Part shown: positions 1 to 9,447 of the stretch, piece after piece
How positions within the stretch are numbered: the first letter of the stretch is position 1
How the letters are laid out: every line of letters starts with the position of its first letter
Assembly: GCF_021172145.1 (NCBI RefSeq)
Contig: NZ_CP089095.1
Coordinates: 2,728,001-2,792,000, forward strand
From: Flavobacterium cyclinae
GTDB lineage: Bacteria; Bacteroidota; Bacteroidia; Flavobacteriales; Flavobacteriaceae
DNA length: 64,000 bases
Reading direction: 5' to 3'
Program-made: the position numbers and the translations under genes
The notes under the pieces: generated by a model
Seen by the model: the letters and a program-made list of their open reading frames with translations, nothing else
Databases searched by the model: none
What the model was told of the DNA's origin: nothing

Positions 1-2
1 TT

Positions 3-1130
3 GGACCTTATGTATTTAATGGTCACCAATGTATTTCAAGAATGGTTGCTAAAAAAGGTAATGCTAGTGCAAAAGCTAGTCACATCTTATTAGCTTATCA
101 AGGAGCTCCTCAATCTACTGCCACAAGAACTAAAGAAGAAGCTCAAGCATTAGCAAACAGTTTATTAGCTCAAGCTAAAGCTAATCCTGGAAACTTTGCA
201 ATGTTAGCAATGGCTAATTCTGATGACCCTGGATCAAAAAATAATGGTGGTGAATACGACAACATTACTCCAGGACAAATGGTTCCTCAATTTAATGATT
301 TCGTTTTCAATAATGCAGTTGGAACTATTGGAGTTGTAGAAACTGATTATGGATTCCACGTTATCAAAGTAATGGATAAATACAACGCTGTTTTATTAGG
401 AACCGTTGCTCAAAAAATTCAACCATCTGACGCTACAATTGACGTAATCTATACAAAAGCAAGTAAATTTGAAGCTGATGCTAATGAAAATGCAGATTTT
501 GCTGCATTAGCTAAAAAAGCAGAGTTAGAAGTGATTGCAGCTACTAATTTAAAAGGATCTGATGAATATGTTCAAGGTGTAGGTTCTCAAAGAGAAATTG
601 TAAGATGGTCTTTTAACGAAGATACAAACATAGGAGATGTAAGACGTTTTGAAGTTCCTCAAGGTTTTGTAATTGCAAAACTAAAAGACAGAAACGAAAG
701 TGGCTTATTACCTATTGATTTAGCTAGACAACAAGTTGAACCAATTATCAAAAACCAGAAAAAAGCTGAAATCATTAAAAAGAAAATGAATGGAAATTCA
801 TTAGAGGCAGTTGCTAAAGCTTCTGGTGCTTCAGTTCAACCAGCAATGGGAGTTACTTTAAAAACGCCAAACATTCCAAATATTGGAAACGAGCCAAAAG
901 TTATTGGTAAAGCATTTAATTTAGCTGCTGGTAAAACTTCAGAAGTAATTGAAGGTAATTCTGGTATGTTTATGATTAGAACAAAAGCAGTAACAAAAGC
1001 TCCTGAAGCAGCAAGTTATGCGTCTTATATTTCACAATATAGAACACAAAATCAATCTTATGCAACTTCTATGGCTTACAGAGCTTTAAAAGAAAAAGCA
1101 GAAATTAAAGATAATAGAGCTAAATTCTAA
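3..1130 (+). CDS. Peptidylprolyl isomerase, SurA/PpiD type (5' truncated by window edge)
   Basis: The reading frame is open from base 3, so the gene starts upstream of the window. The visible part opens with a parvulin (PpiC/rotamase) domain: the ASHILLAY strand, a KEEAQALANSLL helix, the NNGGEYDNITPGQMVPQFNDFVF segment and a terminal GFHVIKV strand, covering about the first 120 residues. The rest is a long helical C-terminal part like that of periplasmic PpiD/SurA chaperones. Parvulin domains isomerise Xaa-Pro bonds and assist folding of exported proteins. The N-terminal membrane anchor or signal cannot be seen. The gene ends 17 bases before a strong bidirectional hairpin terminator shared with umuD. 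Family assignment is firm; PpiD versus SurA is not resolvable here. Confidence 0.88.
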   Translation, partial: GPYVFNGHQCISRMVAKKGNASAKASHILLAYQGAPQSTATRTKEEAQALANSLLAQAKANPGNFAMLAMANSDDPGSKNNGGEYDNITPGQMVPQFNDFVFNNAVGTIGVVETDYGFHVIKVMDKYNAVLLGTVAQKIQPSDATIDVIYTKASKFEADANENADFAALAKKAELEVIAATNLKGSDEYVQGVGSQREIVRWSFNEDTNIGDVRRFEVPQGFVIAKLKDRNESGLLPIDLARQQVEPIIKNQKKAEIIKKKMNGNSLEAVAKASGASVQPAMGVTLKTPNIPNIGNEPKVIGKAFNLAAGKTSEVIEGNSGMFMIRTKAVTKAPEAASYASYISQYRTQNQSYATSMAYRALKEKAEIKDNRAKF

Positions 1131-1146
1131 TAAATTATAACTCTAA

Positions 1147-1180
1147 ATAAGAAAGGCTGTCAAATGACAGCCTTTCTTAT
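1147..1180. terminator. Bidirectional intrinsic terminator
   Basis: A perfect inverted repeat with 16-base arms around an AA centre (core AAAGGCTGTCA/TGACAGCCTTT) fills the space between the stop codons of the convergent isomerase and umuD genes. A- and T-rich flanks on both sides fit termination in both directions. Confidence 0.85.
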
Positions 1181-1618
1181 TTATCGAATTTGTTTAATAA
1201 CATAAGTTACTATTCCCCAAATTATAAACTCATTATGTGGTTCTATTTGAATAGGAGCATAATTTGAGTTTTCTGGCATTAGAAAAACAGCATCTTCTGT
1301 TTTTTTGATTCGTTTTACCGTAAACTCACCATCAATAAAACATACAGCAACAGCATTGTTTCTCGGCTCTAAACTTCTATCTATTACAAGAATATCACCG
1401 TCATCAATACCTGCTCCTATCATAGAATTCCCACTTGCCTTAGCATAAAAGGTTGCCTCTTTATTCTTAATCAATAAATGATCTAAACTCACTTTTGATT
1501 CTTCAAAATCTGCAGCAGGAGAAGGAAAACCCGCCTTAATTTCACTTGAAATAAAGGATGTGTTTATCGGATTATCAAAATCAGGAATGAAAAAAGTTAT
1601 TTTAGGATTTACTTGCAT
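1181..1618 (-). CDS. umuD: UmuD-like S24 self-cleaving protein, SOS polymerase subunit
   Basis: A 145-residue protein of the LexA/UmuD S24 peptidase family. The cleavage site is visible as Ala29-Gly30 in KAGFPSPA. The catalytic Ser is in GNSM (about Ser65) and the general-base Lys in FTVKRIKK (about Lys102), so the Ser-Lys dyad is intact. There is no N-terminal winged helix, which separates it from LexA. In the family, RecA-stimulated self-cleavage gives UmuD', which activates the Y-family polymerase UmuC. Its start overlaps the end of umuC by 10 bases on the same strand, so the order is umuC then umuD, the reverse of E. coli. Translational coupling is likely. Confidence 0.92.
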   Translation of the reverse strand: MQVNPKITFFIPDFDNPINTSFISSEIKAGFPSPAADFEESKVSLDHLLIKNKEATFYAKASGNSMIGAGIDDGDILVIDRSLEPRNNAVAVCFIDGEFTVKRIKKTEDAVFLMPENSNYAPIQIEPHNEFIIWGIVTYVIKQIR

Positions 1619-2874
1619 TGCACTTCTAATAATTCATTAAAATTAGTTGTATATCGGTTAGATAAATGATTTTGTTTCATTTTCCAAGTACGTTTTAAAT
1701 CTTGCGATGCCAATCTAAGTTTTCGTTCCCCTGTTTTTACTTGTATGGTATCCATAACTTCCATAAGTTTTTGATATTTTGGATTTTCTTCATCAAAAAG
1801 TTTAAACTGACGTTGGGAAGAAGGCATAATTTCCGTTACGATAATACCTGCTTTTTTATAAACCGTTCCTTCTTGATACAAATCTTTTAACATGGCAATA
1901 GCCATCTGACTTATGGTAAAAGAAGTGTTAGAAGGAAAAGGTAAAGTTTGCATTCGGTAAAAACTATATCGTTCTCCATTTGCAGTAAATTTATCCTTTC
2001 GCAAATACAGAATCACGGCATTACAACACGAATTTTGTTTGCGTAATTTCTCAGAACAAACAGAAGCAAAAGTTACAACTCGTTCTTTGAGTTCATCAAA
2101 GTCGGAAATATCTTTCTCAAAACTTCGCGTAACAGCAATATTTTTCTTGGCTTTTGGCTCTTCCATTTCTAAAACTGACTTCCCTTCTAATTCGTACTTC
2201 AAGCGCATACCTACAACTCCCATTTCTTTACGAATAAACGCTTCGTTATGTGGTAATGTGAAATCATAAGCCGTGGTAATATTGTTAGCTAGCATTTTTT
2301 TAGTAAGACGAAAACCAATACCCCAAACATCTTCAATTTTAGTCCATTTTAAAGCTTTGATTCGTTTTTCCTCGGTATCTATTACATATACTCCATTTGT
2401 GCGCTCAGGAAATTTTTTTGCTATTTTATTTGCTACTTTAGATAGTGCTTTAGTAGGTGCAAAACCAATTCCAATAGGAATACTCAACCATTTCAAAATT
2501 CTGCGTTGAATTTCAAAGCCATACAAATTAAAATCAGGAATGCTCATCCCAGAAAAATTCAAAAAAGCTTCATCAATACTATATACTTCAACATTTGGTG
2601 TATAATGTTCTAGTATTTTCATCACTCTATGACTCAAATCGCCATACAAAGCATAGTTGGAAGAAAAAACGCGAATATCATGTTGTTTTATCAAATCGCG
2701 AACTTGAAACTCAGGTGCACCCATGGGAATTCCTAATACTTTAGCTTCATTACTACGCGAAATGATACAACCATCATTATTAGATAAGACCACAACTGGT
2801 TTACCGTTTAAATGAGGTTGAAAAACACGTTCACACGAAACATAAAAGTTATTGCAATCAACTAAAGCATACAT
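1609..2874 (-). CDS. umuC: Y-family translesion DNA polymerase UmuC
   Basis: A 421-residue Y-family polymerase. The N-terminal palm has DCNNFYVSCERVF (first metal-binding Asp at residue 6) and the YSIDEAF motif with catalytic Asp101-Glu102. A helix-hairpin-helix thumb follows (WTKIEDVWGIGFRLTKKM), then the little-finger domain with KNIAVTRSFEKDI. The C-terminal DUF4113-like tail ends in SQDLKRTWKMKQNHLSNRYTT, typical of UmuC rather than DinB. Polymerase V-type enzymes copy damaged templates after UmuD processing. It forms an operon with umuD downstream. An AAGTTA-CTT-TAACTT palindrome sits 7-21 bases before the start codon and may be an operator. Confidence 0.94.
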   Translation of the reverse strand: MYALVDCNNFYVSCERVFQPHLNGKPVVVLSNNDGCIISRSNEAKVLGIPMGAPEFQVRDLIKQHDIRVFSSNYALYGDLSHRVMKILEHYTPNVEVYSIDEAFLNFSGMSIPDFNLYGFEIQRRILKWLSIPIGIGFAPTKALSKVANKIAKKFPERTNGVYVIDTEEKRIKALKWTKIEDVWGIGFRLTKKMLANNITTAYDFTLPHNEAFIRKEMGVVGMRLKYELEGKSVLEMEEPKAKKNIAVTRSFEKDISDFDELKERVVTFASVCSEKLRKQNSCCNAVILYLRKDKFTANGERYSFYRMQTLPFPSNTSFTISQMAIAMLKDLYQEGTVYKKAGIIVTEIMPSSQRQFKLFDEENPKYQKLMEVMDTIQVKTGERKLRLASQDLKRTWKMKQNHLSNRYTTNFNELLEVQCK

Positions 2875-2880
2875 GTTGTA

Positions 2881-2895
2881 AAGTTACTTTAACTT
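2881..2895. promoter_or_regulatory. Candidate operator upstream of umuC
   Basis: AAGTTACTTTAACTT is a perfect dyad (6-base arms, 3-base centre) immediately before umuC. Its position fits damage-inducible control of umuCD, but I know no LexA-box consensus for this lineage to match it to, so the assignment is inferred from position and symmetry only. Confidence 0.35.
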
Positions 2896-2934
2896 TTACA
2901 AAAAGAAAATGAGTCAATTGTTAATGTTAATAAG

Positions 2935-5900
2935 TTATCGTTTTAACGAAAAATGGGATTTAAAAACTTGTTTAGTTGTTCCGTTTTGCGGCATATACTC
3001 AACTGTAAACCAATAATCCGTAGAAGGCATGTCTTGACCGTTATATCTACCATTCCAACCCGAGCTTGCAGGTGATATTTGTTTCAAGAATTTACCATAT
3101 CGATCAAAAATAGAAATCACCGCATCGGGTTGATGTCTTAAATCCCAAATATTCCAAGTATCGTTAATACCATCAGAATTTGGAGTAAAATAATTAGGAT
3201 AATTGATGATATAAATTGGACCTAACAGCGTTGGTGAACAGCCACCTAAAATGTCATAAATATTTACATAATATGTTCCAGTAGGTAAATTAGTAAATAC
3301 ATTACTCGATTGATATTCGGTAATACTACCATCAGGATAAACCAATTGATAGAGATAATCTCCAAATCCGCCTGTTAAATTTACCGTAATGAATGTATTA
3401 TTTTCAAACGGAGTACTTACAGTAAAATCAGCTACAGCAGGACCAGATTGTATTATTGTTGCAGTAGTTGTATTATAATTACAATTAGCTCCAACATCTG
3501 GCGTAAGTTTGATAAATTCGATAGTATAAACCCCAGCCTGCGAAGCGGTATAACTTGGACCCGTTCCCATTAAATTACCATTCAAATACCAATTTACAGT
3601 AAAAAACGCTGGACTTAAGCCCGAATTCATTGTAAAGGTTCGTAATACATCACCTGTTTGAGAATCCACACAAATAATTCCGCCTTGAATAGTAATATCA
3701 AGTAGAGGATGAACAGTGAATGTAAATGAAATCTCGTCGTTACAATTTGGATTACCAATTGCCGATGCATACACATAATACGTATACGTACCTGGAGTAG
3801 TAATATTCAGATTTGTAATTAAATCTGCAGCATTTCCTCCTGATTGCGAATAATAACCAATATTGTAAGTTGTTGATGGTAGTGCAGGCAACACATAATT
3901 TCCGCATTCTTCATTATCGAAAACCAAGCCTAAAGAGGCTAAATTAGGTGTTTCAGAAACGATAATATCAAAACTATCTTCTTGAGTACAAACAATTCGG
4001 TCACCATTTACTGCATACACATAAATTGTGGTAGTTGTATTTGGTGTATTAAAAACCGTTCCAGGTGGCACTGGATTAACCCCATTTGGATCATAAAAAT
4101 AACCTATAGTATAATTAAATGGTGTTGGCGCAACATGAGTTAAAGTTGGCAATTGGAAATTTTCAAACTCACATACATTTACATTTGGATAATCGGGTAA
4201 ATTAATGCCATTATAAGTAATCGTAAACGGACGATTGATTTCGCAACCTGTAGTAACATCGATATTGTACAAATAAAAAGTTTGCGTAGTATCAAAAACT
4301 AGTGATGAAGAAACAACAGTTCCACCACCAGTTGGACCACCAGGAGCAGTATAAACCGTTCCATTAATTGGAGTTGCAATAGAATATGGTAAGCATTCTG
4401 TTCTACTAATTACATTATCTGCTGGTGGAAATGGATTTAAATCAATTGTAAAACTTGACTCGTTTTCACAGCCGTTACCATCAGGACCATTATAAATATA
4501 ATAAGTACCTGGCGATAAATTAACTCCCGACAAATCAATTCTTTGTCCGGCATTTAGCTGAACTTGCCCAGGAATTGTTGGTCCTCCAGATAACGTATAA
4601 TATGTTCCATTAGATAAAACGGGTAAAACAAACTCACCACAATACGTTCCGCTAAGAATCGTATCAACTAACGGACGAGGATTAACTGTAATGTTGTAAT
4701 TTAAATTGGAAGTACAATTTGGTAAAGTTGTAGTATTTGTAAAATAATAAACTACTTGAGAAGTGGCAATATCTAAATCGGTTATTTGAGTACCTCCACC
4801 ATTTGGCGCCGTGTAATATCCTCCGAAAGGAACAACAGGTAACGTATAAATACCACAACCAGAAACAGCTGTAAATATAGAAGTATCAACTAAATCGATT
4901 ACAATATCATTTGATAAAAGACAACTATCTGGTAGTCCCTGACTGTTGATATGAGCCAATGTATTTACAACGTAATATGTGCCAGGAAAATTTGGTCCTA
5001 AAACACTAATTACATCACCCGCATTTAAAGTCAGCCCTGACCCATCTGAAGCTGTGTTATAAAAACCATTTGTTAAAGGAGGAAGCATATAAGAATCACA
5101 AGTTACAACATCTGCAGGATCATCAACTAATGGTAATGGATGAACGTAAAAAACAAATTGTTCATCTCTACAAAAGACTCCATTTACTTCAGCATAATGA
5201 TATAAGGTAACGGTAAAACTTGTTGCAGTGGTATTCGTATAAGTTGTTCCTGTAGGCACAATAACTCCAGTACCTAAAGGACCTCCTGGTTCAGTATAAA
5301 AGTCCCCAATATTATAAGGAACTGATGGAACTGTAAAAACTCCACAATGGTCTAGAGTAGGAATATACTCATCAATAAAATACGCATTAAATGAACTTTC
5401 GTTTGTACAACCATTTGCATCTGGTCCAACAAAAATATAATAAACACCACTAGTATCTATAATATCACCTGGATTCAACTGTACTTGTCCAGGAGTTGTG
5501 GGACCACCTTGTAACATATAATAAGTTCCATTAACAATTGTTGGTAAAGTAAACTGACTGCACTCAACAGGATCTGGAATATCATCAACAATTGGAAGAG
5601 GATTAACTGTAATTGTAACGGATGTAACATCAAAACAATTGGGATTGGAATTATCTTGAATTCGAATTCCAACAGTAACTGAAGAAGTTCCATTAGGAAT
5701 TGAAATTGAACTTATTGGATTTGTACCTAAAGTAGCCTCACCAATTGAATTGTAATAAGAAACGCTATAATTTGCTGAAGATTGTCCATTCAAAACTTCA
5801 TCAGTTGTAATACTTGTAAAGGCATAATTTGTTGTCCCTATCACTTCACATATTGAAATAGGATTTGGAGGTGTTGCAACAGCAGCATTATTAACAATCA

Positions 5901-7194
5901 AATCAAAAGGATAAATGGTATCACAAAAATTACCTGAAATGGTATTGAATATTTTAATATATATTGTTTGTGCTCCTGCGCTTGAATATGCTACTAAATC
6001 AGCATTAGGAATTGGGTTATTTGCCGTTATATCTGCTAAAGATTCATAGTAAAAAACATCATAAATTGATGAATCAATGCCTAAAGCTGTTTCATTATTT
6101 ATGGTAAGATTAAAATCATAAGTTGCAGCACCCGTATTACAATTTAACAAGTCTATTGGAGTAGCAACTGCTAAATCTGAAAAAATAATAGTATCCGTAA
6201 TTGTACATGCACCTCTAACTGCTTCAACAGAATAACTTCCGGCATGAGTTACGGTATAAGTTGAATTGGTTTCACCAGGGATTGGATTTCCATTTTCAAA
6301 CCAAGTAAAGGTAAAAGTATTGTCTAAATTAGTATCTAATGGAACTGAATCGCCTGCGCAAATGATTTGATCATTGCCTAAATCTAATGTTGTAGTAAAA
6401 CTTCCTGCTGCAATAAACACTGCTGAATCAAAACCTGAATTTGCATAATCTCCAATTACCAATCGAATTCTATAAGGCGTATTTGGAACAACGGCTGAAT
6501 AAGCATTCATAACCACTGTTTGACCTCTCATATTTAATGCTGATGCTGGATTACCAACATTATATACATCAAAAAAATTGGCATTTATTGAAGCACAATT
6601 ATTATTTGGGCTTGAAGGATCATTAAAAGCACTATCTCGAATTGTAGTTACTGAAACTGGAGTATTTGTACCTGGAATTACAGCTAAATTTGTAGAAATA
6701 CCCGAGGACAAATCAGTTAAAACGAAAGCAAAAACATCACTAAACTCACATTGATAAAAACCATACTCATTAGAAGCGAACAAAAAATCAAAACTAAAAC
6801 TATTCGATAGCGGTATAAAATCAAACTCTAAAAATTCGGCATTCACGATTGCGCTATTTCCGCCATTATTATCGCTTAAATTTTGTAAAAAAGAATCTCC
6901 AGATGCTGTAACCGAACTACTTAAATTAGCACCTGTATAAGGACCTTGAGTAAAAGTTGCCACACCATTTCGTATAATAATCCCTTCTGAAATTGGAAAA
7001 GCAGAACCATTTTGATTGAAATAAGCAACAGACTGAGTAGAAGAAACTGAAATATTAGAAACCTCAACACAAGAATTTCCAAGTAATAAATTTACTAAAT
7101 CGGTTGGCGAATTTGTAGTGTTATCAACCGTAATAGCTTGTGAAAATAAACAAGTAGAATAAAGAAAGGCGAATATTTGCAGGATATTTTTCAA
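2935..7194 (-). CDS. Large secreted protein with choice-of-anchor L domain and T9SS type B sorting domain
   Basis: About 1419 residues from a TTG start that gives a clean signal peptide (MKNILQIFAFLY...FSQA); a TTG at 7260 would add 22 residues in front of that signal. After the signal comes a choice-of-anchor L domain (FDFLFASNEYGFYQCEFSDVFAFVLTD), an Ig/PKD-like segment, then a series of repeats of roughly 90 to 100 residues with the pattern Cys...LP...YY...GGP. Two repeats share GQVQLN...GP(D)xNGCxNESSF. The C-terminal 85 residues are a type B gliding-associated sorting domain (NYFTPNSDGINDTWNI...FDRYGK...GWNGRYNGQ). The family is exported through T9SS and displayed on or released from the surface, often as adhesin. 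Ligand unknown. It is transcribed on its own between umuC and the lepA terminator. Confidence 0.87.
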   Translation of the reverse strand: MKNILQIFAFLYSTCLFSQAITVDNTTNSPTDLVNLLLGNSCVEVSNISVSSTQSVAYFNQNGSAFPISEGIIIRNGVATFTQGPYTGANLSSSVTASGDSFLQNLSDNNGGNSAIVNAEFLEFDFIPLSNSFSFDFLFASNEYGFYQCEFSDVFAFVLTDLSSGISTNLAVIPGTNTPVSVTTIRDSAFNDPSSPNNNCASINANFFDVYNVGNPASALNMRGQTVVMNAYSAVVPNTPYRIRLVIGDYANSGFDSAVFIAAGSFTTTLDLGNDQIICAGDSVPLDTNLDNTFTFTWFENGNPIPGETNSTYTVTHAGSYSVEAVRGACTITDTIIFSDLAVATPIDLLNCNTGAATYDFNLTINNETALGIDSSIYDVFYYESLADITANNPIPNADLVAYSSAGAQTIYIKIFNTISGNFCDTIYPFDLIVNNAAVATPPNPISICEVIGTTNYAFTSITTDEVLNGQSSANYSVSYYNSIGEATLGTNPISSISIPNGTSSVTVGIRIQDNSNPNCFDVTSVTITVNPLPIVDDIPDPVECSQFTLPTIVNGTYYMLQGGPTTPGQVQLNPGDIIDTSGVYYIFVGPDANGCTNESSFNAYFIDEYIPTLDHCGVFTVPSVPYNIGDFYTEPGGPLGTGVIVPTGTTYTNTTATSFTVTLYHYAEVNGVFCRDEQFVFYVHPLPLVDDPADVVTCDSYMLPPLTNGFYNTASDGSGLTLNAGDVISVLGPNFPGTYYVVNTLAHINSQGLPDSCLLSNDIVIDLVDTSIFTAVSGCGIYTLPVVPFGGYYTAPNGGGTQITDLDIATSQVVYYFTNTTTLPNCTSNLNYNITVNPRPLVDTILSGTYCGEFVLPVLSNGTYYTLSGGPTIPGQVQLNAGQRIDLSGVNLSPGTYYIYNGPDGNGCENESSFTIDLNPFPPADNVISRTECLPYSIATPINGTVYTAPGGPTGGGTVVSSSLVFDTTQTFYLYNIDVTTGCEINRPFTITYNGINLPDYPNVNVCEFENFQLPTLTHVAPTPFNYTIGYFYDPNGVNPVPPGTVFNTPNTTTTIYVYAVNGDRIVCTQEDSFDIIVSETPNLASLGLVFDNEECGNYVLPALPSTTYNIGYYSQSGGNAADLITNLNITTPGTYTYYVYASAIGNPNCNDEISFTFTVHPLLDITIQGGIICVDSQTGDVLRTFTMNSGLSPAFFTVNWYLNGNLMGTGPSYTASQAGVYTIEFIKLTPDVGANCNYNTTTATIIQSGPAVADFTVSTPFENNTFITVNLTGGFGDYLYQLVYPDGSITEYQSSNVFTNLPTGTYYVNIYDILGGCSPTLLGPIYIINYPNYFTPNSDGINDTWNIWDLRHQPDAVISIFDRYGKFLKQISPASSGWNGRYNGQDMPSTDYWFTVEYMPQNGTTKQVFKSHFSLKR

Positions 7195-7260
7195 GACTAT
7201 TTGGATTATATTTATTGTTATAAATTTAGAAAAAAAAATCAACAAAGTTTGTTTAAACAA

Positions 7261-7293
7261 AAAAAGTTTGAATAAATAATATTCAAACTTTTT
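7261..7293 (-). terminator. Intrinsic terminator of lepA
   Basis: Inverted repeat AAAAAGTTTGAATA/TATTCAAACTTTTT with a 5-base loop lies 20 bases beyond the lepA stop. On the minus strand it runs into TTTTTGTTT, a typical U-tract. It separates lepA from the large T9SS substrate gene. Confidence 0.8.
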
Positions 7294-7312
7294 TTAATTT
7301 ATTACAAGATTA

Positions 7313-9109
7313 CTAGTCGTTTAATTTCAATACCGCCATAAATGCTTCTTGAGGAATTTCAACGTTACCTACTTGTCGCATACGTTTTTTACCTTTTTTC
7401 TGTTTCTCTAAAAGCTTACGCTTACGCGAAATATCTCCTCCGTAACATTTTGCCGTTACGTCTTTTCTTAATGCTTTAATCGTTTCACGAGAAATAATTT
7501 TAGCTCCAATAGCAGCTTGAATAGGAATATCAAATTGTTGTCTTGGGATTAATTCGCGCAACTTTTCACACATTTTTTTACCTATGTAATACGCATTATC
7601 TTCATGAATTAAAGCAGACAAAGCATCTACTTGATTACCATTTAATAATACGTCTAATTTCACTAATTTAGATTGACGCATTCCAATAGGATGATAATCA
7701 AAAGAAGCATAACCTTTAGAAACTGTTTTTAATCTATCATAAAAATCAAATACAATTTCCGCTAATGGCATATCAAAATTTAACTCCACACGTTCAGGTG
7801 TTAAATAAGTTTGATTGGTTATAATTCCTCGTTTCTCGATACACAAACTCATTACATTCCCTACGAAATCTGATTTTGTAATGATAGTTGCTTTAATAAA
7901 TGGTTCTTCTACTCTATCTAATTTTGAAGGTTCAGGTAAATCAGACGGATTGTTTACAATAATTGCTGTTTCTGGTTCTTTCTTAGTGTAAGCTAAATAC
8001 GAAACGTTTGGAACAGTTGTAATCACTGTCATATTAAACTCACGCTCTAATCGCTCTTGAATAATCTCTAAATGAAGCATTCCTAAGAAACCACAACGGA
8101 ATCCAAAACCTAAAGCCGCAGAACTTTCAGGCGCAAAAACCAATGAAGCATCGTTCAATTGTAATTTCTCCATTGAAGCGCGTAAATCTTCAAAATCTTC
8201 AGTATCTACAGGATAAATTCCGGCAAAAACCATTGGTTTTACGTTTTCAAATCCTGTAATCATATTGGTAGTAGGATTTTTAGCATCGGTAATGGTATCT
8301 CCTACTTTTACCTCTTTAGCTTCTTTGATTCCTGAAACCAAATACCCTACATCACCACTAGATATTTTTTGTTTTGGCACTTGATTTAACTTTAAAGTAC
8401 CCACCTCATCGGCAAAATATTCATTACCAGTAGCCATGAACTTAATTTTCTGCCCTTTTGTAATTTCACCATTTATGACACGGAAAATTACCTCAATTCC
8501 TCTAAAAGGATTATAATGTGAGTCGAAAATTAAGGCTTGTAATGGCTCGTTTGGATCTCCTTTAGGAGCAGGAATTTTTTCGACAATAGCCGCTAAAATA
8601 TTTTCCACACCAAAACCTGTTTTTCCAGAAGCGTGAATAATATCTTCTAACTTACATCCTAATAAATCGATAATATCATCACTAACTTCCTCTGGATTAG
8701 CACTTGGCAAATCCACTTTATTTAAAACTGGAATAATTTCCAAGTCGTTTTCTAAGGCCAAATATAAATTTGAAATGGTTTGTGCCTGGATACTTTGCGC
8801 AGCATCTACAATCAACAATGCACCTTCACAAGCAGCAATTGAACGAGAAACCTCATACGAGAAATCTACGTGACCTGGAGTGTCAATTAAGTTTAAGATA
8901 TAATCTTCTCCTTTGTATTTGTACTCCATTTGAATAGCGTGACTTTTTATGGTAATACCACGTTCGCGCTCTAAGTCCATGTTATCTAACAACTGAGCTT
9001 TTTCTTCGCGAGCCGAAACGGTTTGTGTAGCACTTAACAATCTGTCGGCTAACGTACTTTTTCCGTGGTCAATGTGTGCAATAATGCAGAAATTTCTAAT
9101 GTGTTTCAT
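7313..9109 (-). CDS. lepA: Elongation factor 4 (LepA), ribosome back-translocating GTPase
   Basis: A 598-residue translational GTPase of normal LepA length. G1 is [15 protein letters not shown] near residue 11, G2 is the RGITIK motif, G3 [12 protein letters not shown] and G4 NKVDLP. Domain II, the EF-G-like domains III and V, and the LepA-specific C-terminal domain are all present; the latter holds [24 protein letters not shown], diagnostic for this family. LepA binds ribosomes and supports translation and initiation or assembly under ionic or thermal stress. The gene is monocistronic by context, with a terminator downstream and 338 gene-free bases upstream. Confidence 0.98.
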   Translation of the reverse strand: MKHIRNFCIIAHIDHGKSTLADRLLSATQTVSAREEKAQLLDNMDLERERGITIKSHAIQMEYKYKGEDYILNLIDTPGHVDFSYEVSRSIAACEGALLIVDAAQSIQAQTISNLYLALENDLEIIPVLNKVDLPSANPEEVSDDIIDLLGCKLEDIIHASGKTGFGVENILAAIVEKIPAPKGDPNEPLQALIFDSHYNPFRGIEVIFRVINGEITKGQKIKFMATGNEYFADEVGTLKLNQVPKQKISSGDVGYLVSGIKEAKEVKVGDTITDAKNPTTNMITGFENVKPMVFAGIYPVDTEDFEDLRASMEKLQLNDASLVFAPESSAALGFGFRCGFLGMLHLEIIQERLEREFNMTVITTVPNVSYLAYTKKEPETAIIVNNPSDLPEPSKLDRVEEPFIKATIITKSDFVGNVMSLCIEKRGIITNQTYLTPERVELNFDMPLAEIVFDFYDRLKTVSKGYASFDYHPIGMRQSKLVKLDVLLNGNQVDALSALIHEDNAYYIGKKMCEKLRELIPRQQFDIPIQAAIGAKIISRETIKALRKDVTAKCYGGDISRKRKLLEKQKKGKKRMRQVGNVEIPQEAFMAVLKLND

Positions 9110-9447
9110 TCTTCAAGTTCAATGTCAAGTTCAAATTTCAATAGCAATTCTTTCGAACAATTAATCTGCAAATATACGCTAAAGTTTTGATTGTATATCA
9201 ACAAAAAGTAAAACCAAATACCAAAAAAAGCATTAACCACATAGAAACATAGATTTCCAATAAATATCCTGAGGAATTCATAGTAATTCCATTTGCGCAT
9301 AGGTTATAAAACAATAAAATTTATGTAAACTATCTCAAAGCGAAGCTTCTATTTTTCAATCCAAAGCACTATGTTTCTATATGGTAAAATTTAAAAAAAC
9401 AATAATTAAAAAATCTTATTGTATTTTTGCAAAAAAATTGAAGCACC
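9110..9447. repeat. Gene-free spacer with imperfect inverted repeats
   Basis: This 338-base spacer between divergent lepA and dusB has no convincing gene; the 64-codon frame reading away from lepA looks random. It holds two inverted imperfect copies of ACCAYATAGAAACATAG (about 9236-9252 and 9366-9383), a phrase echoed near 10838-10893. The right end carries the dusB promoter box. Confidence 0.5.
9422..9429 (+). promoter_or_regulatory. Candidate -7 box of dusB
   Basis: TATTTTTG matches the Bacteroidota -7 consensus TAnnTTTG and lies 18 bases before the dusB start codon. No good -33 TTG was found at standard spacing, so confidence is moderate. Confidence 0.45.

Noticed and set aside
3700..5700. 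Repeated words inside the large T9SS protein, at first sight array-like
   Set aside because: The repeats are coding, irregularly spaced and follow protein modules; they are not a CRISPR array.
9106..9300. 64-codon minus-strand frame upstream of lepA
   Set aside because: It overlaps the lepA start, has no domain or usual composition and lies in repeat-bearing spacer DNA; it looks like chance.
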